A stretch of DNA of 64,000 nt from Dyadobacter sp. SG02 (lineage in GTDB: Bacteria; Bacteroidota; Bacteroidia; Cytophagales; Spirosomataceae): NCBI RefSeq assembly GCF_900109045.1, contig NZ_FNYL01000003.1, forward strand, positions 558,001 through 622,000, in the 5' to 3' direction. The notes under the pieces are model-generated. The model saw only the letters and a list, made by a program, of their open reading frames with translations. It was not told the DNA's origin and ran no database searches. Position 1 is the first letter of the stretch, and each line of letters opens with the position of its first letter. The position numbers and the translations under genes were made by a program. Below are positions 41,005-50,952 of this stretch, in pieces.

Positions 41005-41987
41005 CAGATCGTTTGCAGCTTGCCGATCAGATAGTTGACGGGCATTTTCAGGAATTTCCTCACGCGCAGATAGCGGCGCACGGGTGCGGGCTTGATGTAT
41101 GCGCAGGGGTATTTGCGGTAATAAGCATTCCCGTTGCCAATGAGGCTGTTTTTGTATAATGCAAAAAGCGCCGTCAGGTCAGGACGTGCATTCAGTTCGA
41201 AACGGTCCTGGTATTTCGACAGAATATCAGGTTTCGCAGGGTCGTAGCCGCTGTAATGGAAGAATATCAATGGTTTCTCTTCATTCACATACCAATGGCC
41301 GTCGCGTTGCGAAAATGTACGCTCGTGTAAATTCCAGTAGGCCGCATTGTAGCCCGGACTTCTTTCGATGTATGTATCCGGTACAAAAACCGGGAGGAAA
41401 TTCATCCAGTTCTGATCTACAAAAAGCCCGTTACAGAGGTCGATCAGACATTCGTACCGCAATTTTTCTTCCCACCATTCGATAAACCGGTAGTTCTCTT
41501 CCGAACGGCTGAATGCCACAAAGCCGAGGTTGTAGACGCCGGTATTGAGATGGTGCAGTTCGTTGGGCGTCAGCTGGTCGTTGATCGGCGTGTTGATATG
41601 CGGCGTAAGCACGGCATTGTGCTTTGCCAATGCGTTTTTCAGTTCTGTTAACGGCTGAAAAACGATGATATCCGGGTCGAAATAGATGACATTGTCCGCC
41701 TCGGGATAATGTTTGAAAAAATAGGTGAAATAGAATGGTTTCACCGCGGTATTCAGCTCGGTGATATTATAGCGCGCGCACATTTCCTGAAAATCGCGGA
41801 TTTCGATCTTGTCGATCTCAATCATCGGGTACGTGGGCGCATACGAATCTTCAAATGCAACCCCCTGGAGCTTGTCCACCAATCCAATGAAAAACCGGAC
41901 ATCCGGGTTGGTCGCTTTGAGCGAGTCTCCTAATGTCCGGGCTTGCGCGAGGTAATTGATGGAGCAAATGGTAAAGGCAATAGTCAT
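41004..41987 (-). CDS. Glycosyltransferase, GT8-like, with DxD motif
   Basis: 327 residues. MTIAFTICSINYLAQARTLGDSL is a nucleotide-sugar-binding strand of the GT-A fold, and VIYFDPDIIVF carries the DxD (Asp104, Asp106) that holds the divalent metal. LTPHINTPIN, NTGVYNLGFVAF and VDQNWMNFLPVFVPDTY are the later acceptor and donor blocks. A sugar of the repeat unit is probably added. Donor specificity cannot be read. Related to the DxD-less protein at 39289. Confidence 0.8.
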   Translation of the reverse strand: MTIAFTICSINYLAQARTLGDSLKATNPDVRFFIGLVDKLQGVAFEDSYAPTYPMIEIDKIEIRDFQEMCARYNITELNTAVKPFYFTYFFKHYPEADNVIYFDPDIIVFQPLTELKNALAKHNAVLTPHINTPINDQLTPNELHHLNTGVYNLGFVAFSRSEENYRFIEWWEEKLRYECLIDLCNGLFVDQNWMNFLPVFVPDTYIERSPGYNAAYWNLHERTFSQRDGHWYVNEEKPLIFFHYSGYDPAKPDILSKYQDRFELNARPDLTALFALYKNSLIGNGNAYYRKYPCAYIKPAPVRRYLRVRKFLKMPVNYLIGKLQTI

Positions 41988-43207
41988 TGATTGTGCTGTT
42001 CCGAAACCTGCAAAGGTAAATACTTCTGAATAATGGCTTCGACGCTCGCTACGCTTTTGTCTGTGTTATGCCTTTCCAATACTTTTTTACGTGCATTCTG
42101 GCCCAGCGTATTCCGTAGCGACGGATCGAGGATCAGCTGAATGATCGCATCCGAAGCCGCCGAAATATCCATGTACGGTACTACAAACCCGGCATCACCC
42201 TCGATGAGTTCCGGCGCACCGCCCGCACCTTCGAAACATACCACGGGAATTTCCTGCAATGCGGCTTCCATCACCACCAACGGATAAGGGTCCTCGCGGG
42301 AGCTCAGTAGCAACACATCGAACCGATTAATGTAATCCAGCGCGCGCGGGGTCGGCGGAATGAGGATGATCTTGTCGCATAGGCCCATGAGCCGGATGTC
42401 GTTTTCGATCAGCTCGTAAATCTCGTGCTGCGGGCCTGCGCCTACCCACACGAAGTAGACGGGCAGCGGCTGCGTTTTGCGGATAACCCTGCTGGCAATC
42501 CAGTTGAAAATATCGTTACCTTTACGCCATTCGGCATTGCCGCAGCCACCGATCACAATGGCGTCGTCGGGGATTTTATAGGTTTTTTCCAGAATATCGT
42601 GCTGAACCCCGGCCAGGCGCTGGTCGATATGCTCGTGGTCGATGAGCGTAAATGTGCTGACGTGCGCAGCCGGGAAATCGTATTTACGGATATAATGATC
42701 GGCTACGGCATTCGAAACGGCGATCAGGTGATCCGTTTTTTTCAGCAGGAAAGAAAGTTGTTGTTCCTGTGTATAAATCTTGACAGACATGGCCAGCTCA
42801 TGTACAAAAAGTACAAGGGGCAAATCGTGAAAGGACTTCAGGAAATCGTAGTAAACTTCGGCGTTGGCAATGGAATTGATGAAAATGAGACCGATATTCT
42901 GCTGTTCCAGCTCTGCCAGCACCCTTTCGTTGCCTTTATGCAGCGAGTGTTCTTCGTAAAATTTGAGCAGATTGGTTTTGCGGAGCAGTTTGCCGGTAAA
43001 TGGGGGAGTGGTGATTTTTTTGGTTTGATAAAGACGCGTAATGCTCACTACCTCCTCGAATTCCGCTTCCAGATCGCCTCCGTTACAGAGCAGCAGGTGC
43101 ATCGGAACGCCCCGTTCTTTCAATAGCCGCAACAACTGAAGGAGCAGCAGCTGGCTGCCTGCCCTGTTCGCATCGTGACTTACAAAAAGTATTTTCTTCT
43201 GCTCCAT
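41984..43207 (-). CDS. Family 4 glycosyltransferase (GT-B fold)
   Basis: 407 residues. KILFVSHDANRAGSQLLLLQ starts the N-terminal Rossmann domain, IGGCGNAEWRKGNDIFNWIA and YFVWVGAGPQ begin the second, and the family motif around EDPYPLVVMEAALQEIPVVC with DAGFVVPY is the nucleotide-sugar binding site (EX7E type). Overlaps the next gene by 4 bases. Part of the repeat-unit assembly. Confidence 0.9.
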   Translation of the reverse strand: MEQKKILFVSHDANRAGSQLLLLQLLRLLKERGVPMHLLLCNGGDLEAEFEEVVSITRLYQTKKITTPPFTGKLLRKTNLLKFYEEHSLHKGNERVLAELEQQNIGLIFINSIANAEVYYDFLKSFHDLPLVLFVHELAMSVKIYTQEQQLSFLLKKTDHLIAVSNAVADHYIRKYDFPAAHVSTFTLIDHEHIDQRLAGVQHDILEKTYKIPDDAIVIGGCGNAEWRKGNDIFNWIASRVIRKTQPLPVYFVWVGAGPQHEIYELIENDIRLMGLCDKIILIPPTPRALDYINRFDVLLLSSREDPYPLVVMEAALQEIPVVCFEGAGGAPELIEGDAGFVVPYMDISAASDAIIQLILDPSLRNTLGQNARKKVLERHNTDKSVASVEAIIQKYLPLQVSEQHNQ

Positions 43208-43248
43208 TACCGATATTAACTAGCTCAAACTTTCGTCACCGGATTCAC

Positions 43249-43905
43249 TTAATAAGCTTCGTAGCTCATCTTTCCGGGTACTTTTTTCGCAGGGTTTCCA
43301 ATATAGACACCCCATTCCTCGGTTTCCTTCATGATGGCCGTTGCCATTCCCACGAGTGTGCCCTGCGCAATGGTCGTGTAGTCGCGGATGGTGCTGTTCA
43401 CGCCAAAGAAAGAGTACGATTCTACCACACAATGCCCCGAAAGCACCACATGCGAAGTAAAGAAAACGTGGTCTTTGATCTGGCCATGGTGGCCGATATG
43501 GTTGCCGCTCCACAGTACCACGTTGTTTCCGATGGTCGTGAAGGGCTGGATTGTATTGTCTTCCAGAATAAAGCAGTTATCTCCGATCTCGTTACCGAAG
43601 AGCGTCGCACGGGAACTGATATAGGAAATAAACTGGTAGCCTTTCGCTTTGGCGTGGTTGTAAATCGCCTCGCGGTTCCGGTTCATATTGCGGCCGGTCA
43701 TAGGCGCAAAGAACTTGTAATCCGAAGGCGGGAAAAGCGTTTCCACGTCCTCGAATGCCACCACGGGCAAGCCGTGAAAATTGTCGTGTTCGATGTATTG
43801 GCGATTGACGGTGAATGCAATAACCTCATGATCAGAGTCATGGGTTAAATAATAGTGCGCTAATTCTGCTGTGTCGAGTACTCCAAAAACGATAACTTTC
43901 GCCAT
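43249..43905 (-). CDS. PglD/NeuD-like hexapeptide acyltransferase
   Basis: 218 residues. An N-terminal Rossmann-type start (AKVIVFGVLDTAELAHYYL) precedes a left-handed beta-helix of hexapeptide repeats (IGDNCFILEDNTIQPFTTIG, HIGHHGQIKDHVF, GHCVVESYSFFG). PglD acetylates the 4-amino sugar made by a DegT-type aminotransferase, and such an aminotransferase is present at 46677. It is therefore plausible that the two together make an N-acetylated 4-amino-deoxy-sugar. Acetyl-CoA is the expected donor. Confidence 0.85.
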   Translation of the reverse strand: MAKVIVFGVLDTAELAHYYLTHDSDHEVIAFTVNRQYIEHDNFHGLPVVAFEDVETLFPPSDYKFFAPMTGRNMNRNREAIYNHAKAKGYQFISYISSRATLFGNEIGDNCFILEDNTIQPFTTIGNNVVLWSGNHIGHHGQIKDHVFFTSHVVLSGHCVVESYSFFGVNSTIRDYTTIAQGTLVGMATAIMKETEEWGVYIGNPAKKVPGKMSYEAY

Positions 43906-43907
43906 TA

Positions 43908-44606
43908 CTAAATCAGTTCGTATGCCTCTAATTGTTTCCTGATATCGTCGAGACCGTTAAACATCAGAATGTCTATAACAGACAACCAAGGTACGAAAGC
44001 ATTTTTAAATTGGGGGTACGGGCTGGATATACTTTTTATGAAGTCCAGTCTGATTCCCTCGTTTTCAAATTTCCCTTTATCGTACAATTCCACTCCGCCA
44101 ATCGGATTGATGTAGTGGCTTGCCTGTTCCTGTTTACAGATATCCAGAATCCGGTCCTGTCCTTTCAGGTCTTTATTATTATATATCGTTGAAGAGGGAA
44201 CAATCTCCGTGCCTATGCCCATGTACGCACAAGTTTTTTTCAATGCGTATATACATAAGTCGTTAATTGATTCAACTTCTAAATTTACGATTTCTTCTAT
44301 CAGTTCAAAAACCTTTTGATAACCGGGAGCTTTCTGATATGATTGCTGAATGGTTTTCAATAACTTTTTCTGCCACTGCTCGTGCCTGGCAAGTTCCACT
44401 TCGAAGATGAGTTTGTTCTGGCTGGCGTCTTTCAACGGAATGGTAAACATATGTGCCTTTCCGCCTACCAAAAGGTTGTTCCGGTTGATCCAGCCCTTGT
44501 TGATAAAGTTCACATCGTCGTAGATAATGAACTTGTCCACGGCATTGATCAGCTGGAAATAGCCGATATATGGAAAAATATACGGCTGCATGATAGCAAT
44601 AGTCAT
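43908..44606 (-). CDS. WbqC-like family protein
   Basis: 232 residues. The start MTIAIMQPYIFPYIGYFQLI, the VDKFIIYDDVNFINKGWINRN block and LDFIKSISSPYP are diagnostic of the WbqC family. These proteins occur in O-antigen and capsule loci and are thought to have an acyl- or sugar-modifying role, with no reaction proven. Three bases from the PglD-like gene. Confidence 0.9.
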   Translation of the reverse strand: MTIAIMQPYIFPYIGYFQLINAVDKFIIYDDVNFINKGWINRNNLLVGGKAHMFTIPLKDASQNKLIFEVELARHEQWQKKLLKTIQQSYQKAPGYQKVFELIEEIVNLEVESINDLCIYALKKTCAYMGIGTEIVPSSTIYNNKDLKGQDRILDICKQEQASHYINPIGGVELYDKGKFENEGIRLDFIKSISSPYPQFKNAFVPWLSVIDILMFNGLDDIRKQLEAYELI

Positions 44607-44614
44607 GGCTTGGG

Positions 44615-46672
44615 CTATTTGAGTTTTCGCAGATAATAATCTTCGCCCCGCTCGCTCAGGAACATGCGGCGGTATAAAGTCGTGTCGGAACCGAGCCGGA
44701 TGTCGGTCGGTAACGCGCGGATCTTGCTCGTGTCGTTGATCACTTTGCGGGCATAGAAAAGGTAATCCGCATCTTTCGGGATCGGGCGCAGGCCTTCTTC
44801 GAACGGATTAATGGAAATCAGTCTCCGTGTCAGGTCTTTTCCGTAAAGTGGATATTCGAAATCGCTGTTCACGGTTGCGAGCGCCACGGTAGCGTTCTCG
44901 GGAACGATGGAGTCGAAACGAACATAGGCTTTTGTAATATCGGGTCTTGCGAAAGTCTGGTAAGGAATACGGTCCATCGTCAACGCCGACTCCATTCCAA
45001 AAGACGCGAGCGGGAGACAGCGGATGTTCAGGTAAACGGCCATTATCCCCGAAATGCAGGCGAGGCCGACAACTACCATAATGTAGCCTTTCCAGACATT
45101 CCTGCGTGGCTTGATGATCGACAACCGGTGATGGGAAAAAAGCAGCAGCAGGAAAAGCACACCGAAAAGCCCCGCTTCCATAAAGTACCGGCCTTTAAAC
45201 GGGTCATAAGCCGCGGAATAGGAGATGGTGGCGAGGTTCAGGCAGAATGCGATCACCAGGAAAAAGTGGACGCGCGATCTGAAAACGCGAATCAGCACCA
45301 GGAACATCAGCGGCAGGATCAAAGCAAATCCGAACACACCCCAGTACGGGTTCGCATTGTAATAGTAAAATCCGCGCTGAAAGGAGAATGGGACGATGGT
45401 AAAATCGGTCTCCTCATCGAGGCGCATCCGTAGTTTATCTTCCAATACTACCAATGGTTTTCTAATGGCGGTATTCAGGTCATAACCCCATTGCGCATTG
45501 CGGATGCCGTCGAGGTTGCAGAAATCGTAGGTATAACGGATCACATTCCGGCTGCCTTGCTCGAACAGGTTCGCCGCGCCGCCCGCACGCTCGTACGACT
45601 GGTGGTACCGTGCCGTAGGAGGACCGATCGGGTGCCCGAAAACCTGGATATTGCGGATATAGCCCGTTGGAATGGTGTAAATCAATGCGAAGAATGCGAT
45701 CGCGAGACCGAGCCTTAAAGTTCTTTCAAAAAACACTTTAAAATCCGGAGCCAGGAAAACGGTGTAGATCATGATCACGAACACCGATGGCATTAGCAAT
45801 GCGAACGTCGCCTTATGCCCGGTAACAATCGCGAACGTGATTCCTGCGAGGTAGAGGTAGCGGTTGTCGCGGCTGGTGAAATAAGCGAACAGAAAATACA
45901 GCAGACAGCTCAGATAGGCCGTCAGTACAATGTCGGTTTCCGTGGTGACGGCCTGCATGAGGAAGTCGAGGAACAGGCTGTACGCCAATGCGCAGAAAAA
46001 GCTGGCCGACAGGTTCCTGCCGATTCTCTGGGCAATACCAAATACCGAGGCCACAGTCACGTAGTATGCCAGCTGGTGAATGAGTTTAAATGCATTCTCA
46101 ATGTCCCCGCTGATCAGGTACGAATAAATATGGATCGTCGTGAGGCTCTTTGGATAGGTATCCATATTCCAGTTGGCACCGCCGAAATGCTCCATCGTAC
46201 CACGCTGAATATAGCGTATCGCACGGTTGAGGTGCCCGGTCATGCTGTCCCATTCATTAGGAGCGGTGAACAGCACGAGTATCAGGTTGGTTATTCCGAT
46301 GATCGCAAATGTAAGGAACAGTGCCCCGAAGATTACTTTCAGATATACCGATAACTCCCTCGTCCAAAGCCGGAAAGTGCCCATCCGGTTGGCGATCAGT
46401 CCGCGAATGGTGTAATGCGCTTGCTGCGGTACCAGCCGCGTCCAGAGCAGGTACTGTAATGCAAGAATGATGAAAGTGCCGCCAATCCACGCGAAAACGT
46501 TCGCCGTGAGGTCCAGCGCCGACAAAATAAAGCCGGTAGGGATAATACTACCGACGAAAAGAATGAAGAAGGTGATAATCAGCTCTGTAAGCGAGGGTTG
46601 AGCAATCTTTTTTGCAACAAAGCTGATACCGTATAAAAACAGGAAAAAACTTAGCCAATAAAAAATGACCAT
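44615..46672 (-). CDS. GT39-like polytopic membrane glycosyltransferase
   Basis: 685 residues with about 12 membrane helices, concentrated in the N-terminal half and near residue 480. Loops carry charged pairs (FTAPNEWDSMTGHLNRAIRY) of the kind seen in PMT/ArnT-like polyprenyl-sugar transferases. A periplasmic C-terminal domain begins near residue 530. It could transfer a lipid-linked sugar on the periplasmic side. The start at 46672 avoids a 44-base overlap with the aminotransferase gene. Only the broad family is secure. Confidence 0.7.
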   Translation of the reverse strand: MVIFYWLSFFLFLYGISFVAKKIAQPSLTELIITFFILFVGSIIPTGFILSALDLTANVFAWIGGTFIILALQYLLWTRLVPQQAHYTIRGLIANRMGTFRLWTRELSVYLKVIFGALFLTFAIIGITNLILVLFTAPNEWDSMTGHLNRAIRYIQRGTMEHFGGANWNMDTYPKSLTTIHIYSYLISGDIENAFKLIHQLAYYVTVASVFGIAQRIGRNLSASFFCALAYSLFLDFLMQAVTTETDIVLTAYLSCLLYFLFAYFTSRDNRYLYLAGITFAIVTGHKATFALLMPSVFVIMIYTVFLAPDFKVFFERTLRLGLAIAFFALIYTIPTGYIRNIQVFGHPIGPPTARYHQSYERAGGAANLFEQGSRNVIRYTYDFCNLDGIRNAQWGYDLNTAIRKPLVVLEDKLRMRLDEETDFTIVPFSFQRGFYYYNANPYWGVFGFALILPLMFLVLIRVFRSRVHFFLVIAFCLNLATISYSAAYDPFKGRYFMEAGLFGVLFLLLLFSHHRLSIIKPRRNVWKGYIMVVVGLACISGIMAVYLNIRCLPLASFGMESALTMDRIPYQTFARPDITKAYVRFDSIVPENATVALATVNSDFEYPLYGKDLTRRLISINPFEEGLRPIPKDADYLFYARKVINDTSKIRALPTDIRLGSDTTLYRRMFLSERGEDYYLRKLK

Positions 46673-46676
46673 GCGA

Positions 46677-47759
46677 TTATGGTGATAGATGACCGTTGAT
46701 AATGCGGGAAATTCTTTCAATATCTTCGAAAGGAAGCCCTACATATAATGGCAAACTTAACACTCTTGCCGCGATATCCTCAGAAACAGGGCAGGCAATT
46801 TGCCTCGGCATGAAGGAAAGCGTGTTAAGCGACGGGTAAAAATATCTCCTGGGAATGATTTCTTCCACTTTCAATGCTTCCATTACCTTGAACATGATCG
46901 CTTCCGATGGAAACACCACAGGGTAATAAGCATAGTTATATTCAATGTCGGTGCTCAGTGTGGGTTTAAATAAAATGTCCCAGTTGAGCAGGCTGTCGTA
47001 AGCAGCAAAAACTTCCTTGCGCGCCTGGATGATCGCGGGTACCTGCGGGAGGTTCACCAAACCCATAGCCGCATGAAATTCCGAGTTCTTTCCGTTAATC
47101 CCGGCGAATTCATAATGCTCGTCGCCCTGGTGTCCGAATGCCCGCAACAAATGCAGTTTGCGGTCGAGTTCGGGGTGGTTGGAGATCAATGCGCCTCCTT
47201 CGACGGTATGGAAAACTTTCGTGGCATGGAAGCTGCAAGTGCTCAGGTCGCCGTACGAAAGCAATGATTTTCCTTTATAAGTAACGCCAAATGCATGTGC
47301 GGCGTCGTAAATAACTTTCAGGTTATGTTTTTGTGCAATGGTCTCGATCGCTTCGATATCGCAGGGGTTACCGTACACGTGCGTCGCGAGGATCGCCGAT
47401 GTCGCAGGCGTGATAGCCGCTTCGATCAATTCCGGATTGATATTGAATGTCGCGCGATCGATGTCTACGAAAACCGGCGTGCAGTTTTCCCACAGGATCG
47501 CATTGGAGGTGGCCACGTAAGAGAACGGCGTCGTGATGATTTCGCCTTTCAGTTCCAGCGCCTTGATCGCTATTTGCAGAACGATCGTTCCATTACCGCA
47601 AAAGTAAAGGTGATCGACATTCAGGTATTCTTTAAGTTGTCCTTCGAGCTGTTGCAGAAGCGGGCCGTTGTTGGTAAGATAACCACGTTCCCAGATTCCA
47701 CGGACATATTGCAGATATTCTTCCTGGTCAGGTAGAAAGGTTTTAGTGACGTTAATCAT
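46677..47759 (-). CDS. DegT/DnrJ/EryC1/StrS sugar aminotransferase
   Basis: 360-residue PLP enzyme. PLP residues are visible: Asp152 in VIYDAAHAFG and the lysine Lys181 in STCSFHATKVFHTVEGGAL. ITTPFSYVATSNAILWENC and FGHQGDEHYEFAGINGKNSE are the family blocks. It should aminate a keto-sugar nucleotide, most like the dTDP-4-amino-4,6-dideoxy-sugar type, but the exact substrate is not provable. The acetyltransferase at 43249 is the likely next step. Overlaps the ABC ATPase gene by 8 bases. Confidence 0.88.
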   Translation of the reverse strand: MINVTKTFLPDQEEYLQYVRGIWERGYLTNNGPLLQQLEGQLKEYLNVDHLYFCGNGTIVLQIAIKALELKGEIITTPFSYVATSNAILWENCTPVFVDIDRATFNINPELIEAAITPATSAILATHVYGNPCDIEAIETIAQKHNLKVIYDAAHAFGVTYKGKSLLSYGDLSTCSFHATKVFHTVEGGALISNHPELDRKLHLLRAFGHQGDEHYEFAGINGKNSEFHAAMGLVNLPQVPAIIQARKEVFAAYDSLLNWDILFKPTLSTDIEYNYAYYPVVFPSEAIMFKVMEALKVEEIIPRRYFYPSLNTLSFMPRQIACPVSEDIAARVLSLPLYVGLPFEDIERISRIINGHLSP

Positions 47760-49014
47760 TCACTACGTGTTCAGATTGGCGAATGGAAAAATTGAGTTGA
47801 GGGCGAATATATCCGGGCCATTTGCCATACCAGGTCACATTTTCACGGTAATCCTCAATATCAAAAACAAGGGCTTCTTCCATGTTGTAAAGTACGGTGC
47901 TCGTATCTTTCACGATCATCATCGAAACCACGTACGAACCGTCGTTCAGGAAGTTGCCGGGAATCTCGCATGTACCCCTTACCAGGCCTTTTCCGAAGTT
48001 TTCAGCCGGTGTGCCTACATTGAAAATACATTCGCCCGTAAACGTGTACAAGTGCATGCTCAGGTTCAGGGAAGCACCTTCCACCAGGTTCCAGAACTCG
48101 AACTGGAAGTTGATCGGCGTGCGGACGTCGATATGGTTGAGGTCGTCCTGGTATTCCGGGAAAAGTTTGAAGCTCTTTACGCGCACCTGGTCATTTCCGG
48201 GAGCCGATTCAATATTATCCCAGTGCTTTTCCAGCGATTTTTGCGAAACCTTGCTGAGGTAATTAGTAACAATGTGCGTTGTGTCGCCCTGGTCTATCAA
48301 GCGGCCTTTCTCAAAATAAAACGACTTGTTGCAAAGTGCCTGAATGGCGGTAAGGTTGTGGCTTACGAAAAGCAGCGTGCGGCCACTTTCCGAAACATCC
48401 CGCATTTTACCGAGACATTTTTTCTGAAACTCGGTATCACCCACGGCAAGTACTTCGTCCACGATCAGGATTTCCGGGTTAAGGTGCGCCGCGATCGCGA
48501 AACCAAGGCGGACGTACATCCCGGACGAATATCTTTTTACAGGTGTATCCAGAAATTTTTCTACTCCCGCAAAGTCGACGATTGCATCAAATGATTCGCG
48601 GATCTCACCCTTTGACATCCCGAGAATGGCCCCGTTAAGGAAAATATTCTCGCGTCCGGTCAGTTCCGGGTGAAAGCCCGTTCCTACTTCCAGCAAGCTG
48701 GCAATGCGGCCGTCGATCTTGATCTGGCCGGTGGTAGGTTCGGTAATGCGGCTCATGATTTTCAGCAATGTTGATTTGCCTGCACCATTGTGGCCTACGA
48801 TACCAATGCGATCCCCTTTATCAATACTAAAATTCACATCCTGCAACGCCCAGAACTCCTCTTTCTCGGCGAAACCGTTCTTTTCCTGCTTGCGGAACAG
48901 CTTGTCAACCGTGTCGGTAACAATGTCACGCAATCCGGAAGACCCGTTTTTACGCTGATGGTCGATGATATATTTTTTGCTGATGTTTTCAGCTACAATT
49001 ACAGACATGCCCAA
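47752..49014 (-). CDS. Polysaccharide ABC transporter ATPase with Wzt-like C-terminal domain
   Basis: 420 residues. ATPase domain: Walker A GIVGHNGAGKS at about 71-81, Q-loop, signature YSSGMYVRLGFA, Walker B ILIVDEVLAVGD. After about residue 245 there is a C-terminal beta-sandwich (NFQFEFWNLVEGASLNLSMH) such as Wzt uses to bind the modified end of O-antigen chains. An N-terminal ATG at 49008 (MSVIVAEN) is equally possible. Partner of the permease at 49026. Confidence 0.9.
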   Translation of the reverse strand: MGMSVIVAENISKKYIIDHQRKNGSSGLRDIVTDTVDKLFRKQEKNGFAEKEEFWALQDVNFSIDKGDRIGIVGHNGAGKSTLLKIMSRITEPTTGQIKIDGRIASLLEVGTGFHPELTGRENIFLNGAILGMSKGEIRESFDAIVDFAGVEKFLDTPVKRYSSGMYVRLGFAIAAHLNPEILIVDEVLAVGDTEFQKKCLGKMRDVSESGRTLLFVSHNLTAIQALCNKSFYFEKGRLIDQGDTTHIVTNYLSKVSQKSLEKHWDNIESAPGNDQVRVKSFKLFPEYQDDLNHIDVRTPINFQFEFWNLVEGASLNLSMHLYTFTGECIFNVGTPAENFGKGLVRGTCEIPGNFLNDGSYVVSMMIVKDTSTVLYNMEEALVFDIEDYRENVTWYGKWPGYIRPQLNFSIRQSEHVVND

Positions 49015-49025
49015 GAGTAGTTATT

Positions 49026-49859
49026 TCAGATATGGTCAACGAAAGTATTCTCTTTTTTGCGGAAATAGATCAGCGAAATAACCAAAATGATCGATGATGT
49101 AATAACCGTTGAATACAAACTCTGCGGGTTGAAATAGGATTTGCTTCCCAGGAGGCACCAGCGAAAACCGTCGATAATCCCTACCAGCGGGTTCAGATTA
49201 TAGTATTTCTCATACCAGGTACCTTTTACAAGGCTGCTGGGATAAGCCACAGGGCATACATACATGCCCACCTGAACCATAAAGGGAATCAACTGCCCAA
49301 TGTCCCGGAAGCGTACATTCAGCACAGCAAAAAACAGACCGAAGCCCATTGATGTAATAAATGTAAGCAAAATGAAGCAGGGAAGAAAAACGACCTGCCA
49401 GCTGATGGGCGTTTGAAAGATGACCGTAACCACCAGATAAATGCCGAAAGTGATCAGGAAATCCACAAAACCAACGGCAACGGAGCTCAGCGGCATGAGC
49501 AAACGCGGGAAATATACCTTCGAAACGAGATTGTGGTTGATCAGGATACTGTTGCTGATCTGGGTAAAAGTGTTGGCAAAGAATGTCCAGATTGTAAGTC
49601 CTCCGAGCACCATCAACGGGTATGGAATGCCGGGGTCTGCTTTCAGTTTAGCGACATAACTGTAAACAAACACCATGACGGTCATCGTCATGAGCGGGCG
49701 CAATACGCTCCACGCTACGCCCAGGAGTGTCTGTTTGTACCGAACGGAAAGATCTCTTTTGGAAAGGATCCAGAGCAGTTGTTTATTCAGCCAGAGGTCT
49801 TTCCAATAATCTTTTTCAGACCCGCCGGCCTTGATTGTAATAGAGTGTTGAGTTGCCAT
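49026..49859 (-). CDS. ABC-2 type polysaccharide export permease
   Basis: 277 residues with six membrane helices. LLWILSKRDLSVRYKQTLLGVAWSVLRPLM is the signature of Wzm/KpsM/TagG permeases. It should export undecaprenyl-linked or lipid-linked polysaccharide together with the ATPase at 47752. It follows the Wzz-like gene by two bases. Confidence 0.92.
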   Translation of the reverse strand: MATQHSITIKAGGSEKDYWKDLWLNKQLLWILSKRDLSVRYKQTLLGVAWSVLRPLMTMTVMVFVYSYVAKLKADPGIPYPLMVLGGLTIWTFFANTFTQISNSILINHNLVSKVYFPRLLMPLSSVAVGFVDFLITFGIYLVVTVIFQTPISWQVVFLPCFILLTFITSMGFGLFFAVLNVRFRDIGQLIPFMVQVGMYVCPVAYPSSLVKGTWYEKYYNLNPLVGIIDGFRWCLLGSKSYFNPQSLYSTVITSSIILVISLIYFRKKENTFVDHI

Positions 49860-49861
49860 GA

Positions 49862-50950
49862 TTACGCCGTTACTGCTTCCTTACGCTCGGTAATGGTGGT
49901 GGTAGGGGAGGAAAACACTGTTTTGAAATAAACGAATATCAGTGCGATCATCAGACCTGCCAATGCCCCGATTTTGGCATTACGCTTATCTTCATATTTC
50001 ACGTCCAGAGGCACTTTGATACCTTCGATTTCTGTGAAAAGCGGGGCTTCCTTCACGAGGGAAACGCGCATTTTTTCGGCGTTGGCCATTGCCTCGTAAT
50101 ATAACTGTTGCAGGAAGGATGATTTTCTTTCCATGCTGGTCGCCGACACTTTGGCTTCCGGCATCATAATCTGTGCACTGTAATCGAGCTGTTTCGCCAG
50201 TTTATGTTCTGCGATGCCCAATACCGCCGCCAGCGAGTCGGCACGGCTTTGAAGCAGACGGAGCGTCTTGCGTGTTTTTTGCGTCTGGTTTTCGGTATAC
50301 ATTTCTTCTACCGTTTCCAGCAGGGTGGTTACCCACAAACCCGCGAGGTGCTCGTTCTCCATCTTGGTAGTGATCTGCGTAAACGATGACTTGCGGTCGA
50401 GGGACGCAATCTCGGTTGCCTCAGCGGTACGTTTCACGATTGCGTTGAGGTTCATCCGGGCATTGAGGTCCATTTTCTTGACGTCACTGGTCGTGAAATG
50501 GAACTTCTGCAAGTCGGGATAATCCGCCCAATCGGAGGTTTTGATACCGCTCGAATCGATGTAAAAGTTTGCAAGAAGTTGCTTTTTCCCGTTGATTTCG
50601 ATCTCTTTCAACAGGTTTCGCTCCAATACCGGGCGGGACTTGATGAAATAGAAGAAGTTCTCTCCGGTAAAGATATTCGCGTCCGGTTGCGAGCCGATAC
50701 CCAGCAGGCCGGCTACGTCGCCGAAGCCTGAGCTTGCACCTGCCGCACCGAGGTTAAATACCACCGTGGCCTCGTAGGTAGGAGGCTTGTTCTGGTAAGT
50801 ATCCATGGCATAGCCGATACCGAAGCCCACCAAAGGCAGGAGCAGCAGCCATTTCCAGTTACGGATCAATGCATCTTTAACTACTATTACTTTTTCGACG
50901 ACTTCCTTTGGAGATAGCTCGTCTTCCGGGATTTGGTGTGTTGTCGCCAT
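49862..50950 (-). CDS. Wzz-type chain-length/polysaccharide co-polymerase protein
   Basis: 362 residues. Two membrane helices (about residues 33-50 and 330-347) enclose a large periplasmic domain with coiled-coil segments (TQKTRKTLRLLQSRADSLAAVLG), the Wzz/PCP topology. The proline- and glycine-containing second helix fits the family. Such proteins set polymer length, usually for Wzy-dependent synthesis. It has no C-terminal kinase domain. Located directly between the exporter and the permease gene. Confidence 0.85.
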   Translation of the reverse strand: MATTHQIPEDELSPKEVVEKVIVVKDALIRNWKWLLLLPLVGFGIGYAMDTYQNKPPTYEATVVFNLGAAGASSGFGDVAGLLGIGSQPDANIFTGENFFYFIKSRPVLERNLLKEIEINGKKQLLANFYIDSSGIKTSDWADYPDLQKFHFTTSDVKKMDLNARMNLNAIVKRTAEATEIASLDRKSSFTQITTKMENEHLAGLWVTTLLETVEEMYTENQTQKTRKTLRLLQSRADSLAAVLGIAEHKLAKQLDYSAQIMMPEAKVSATSMERKSSFLQQLYYEAMANAEKMRVSLVKEAPLFTEIEGIKVPLDVKYEDKRNAKIGALAGLMIALIFVYFKTVFSSPTTTITERKEAVTA

Positions 50951-50952
50951 AG

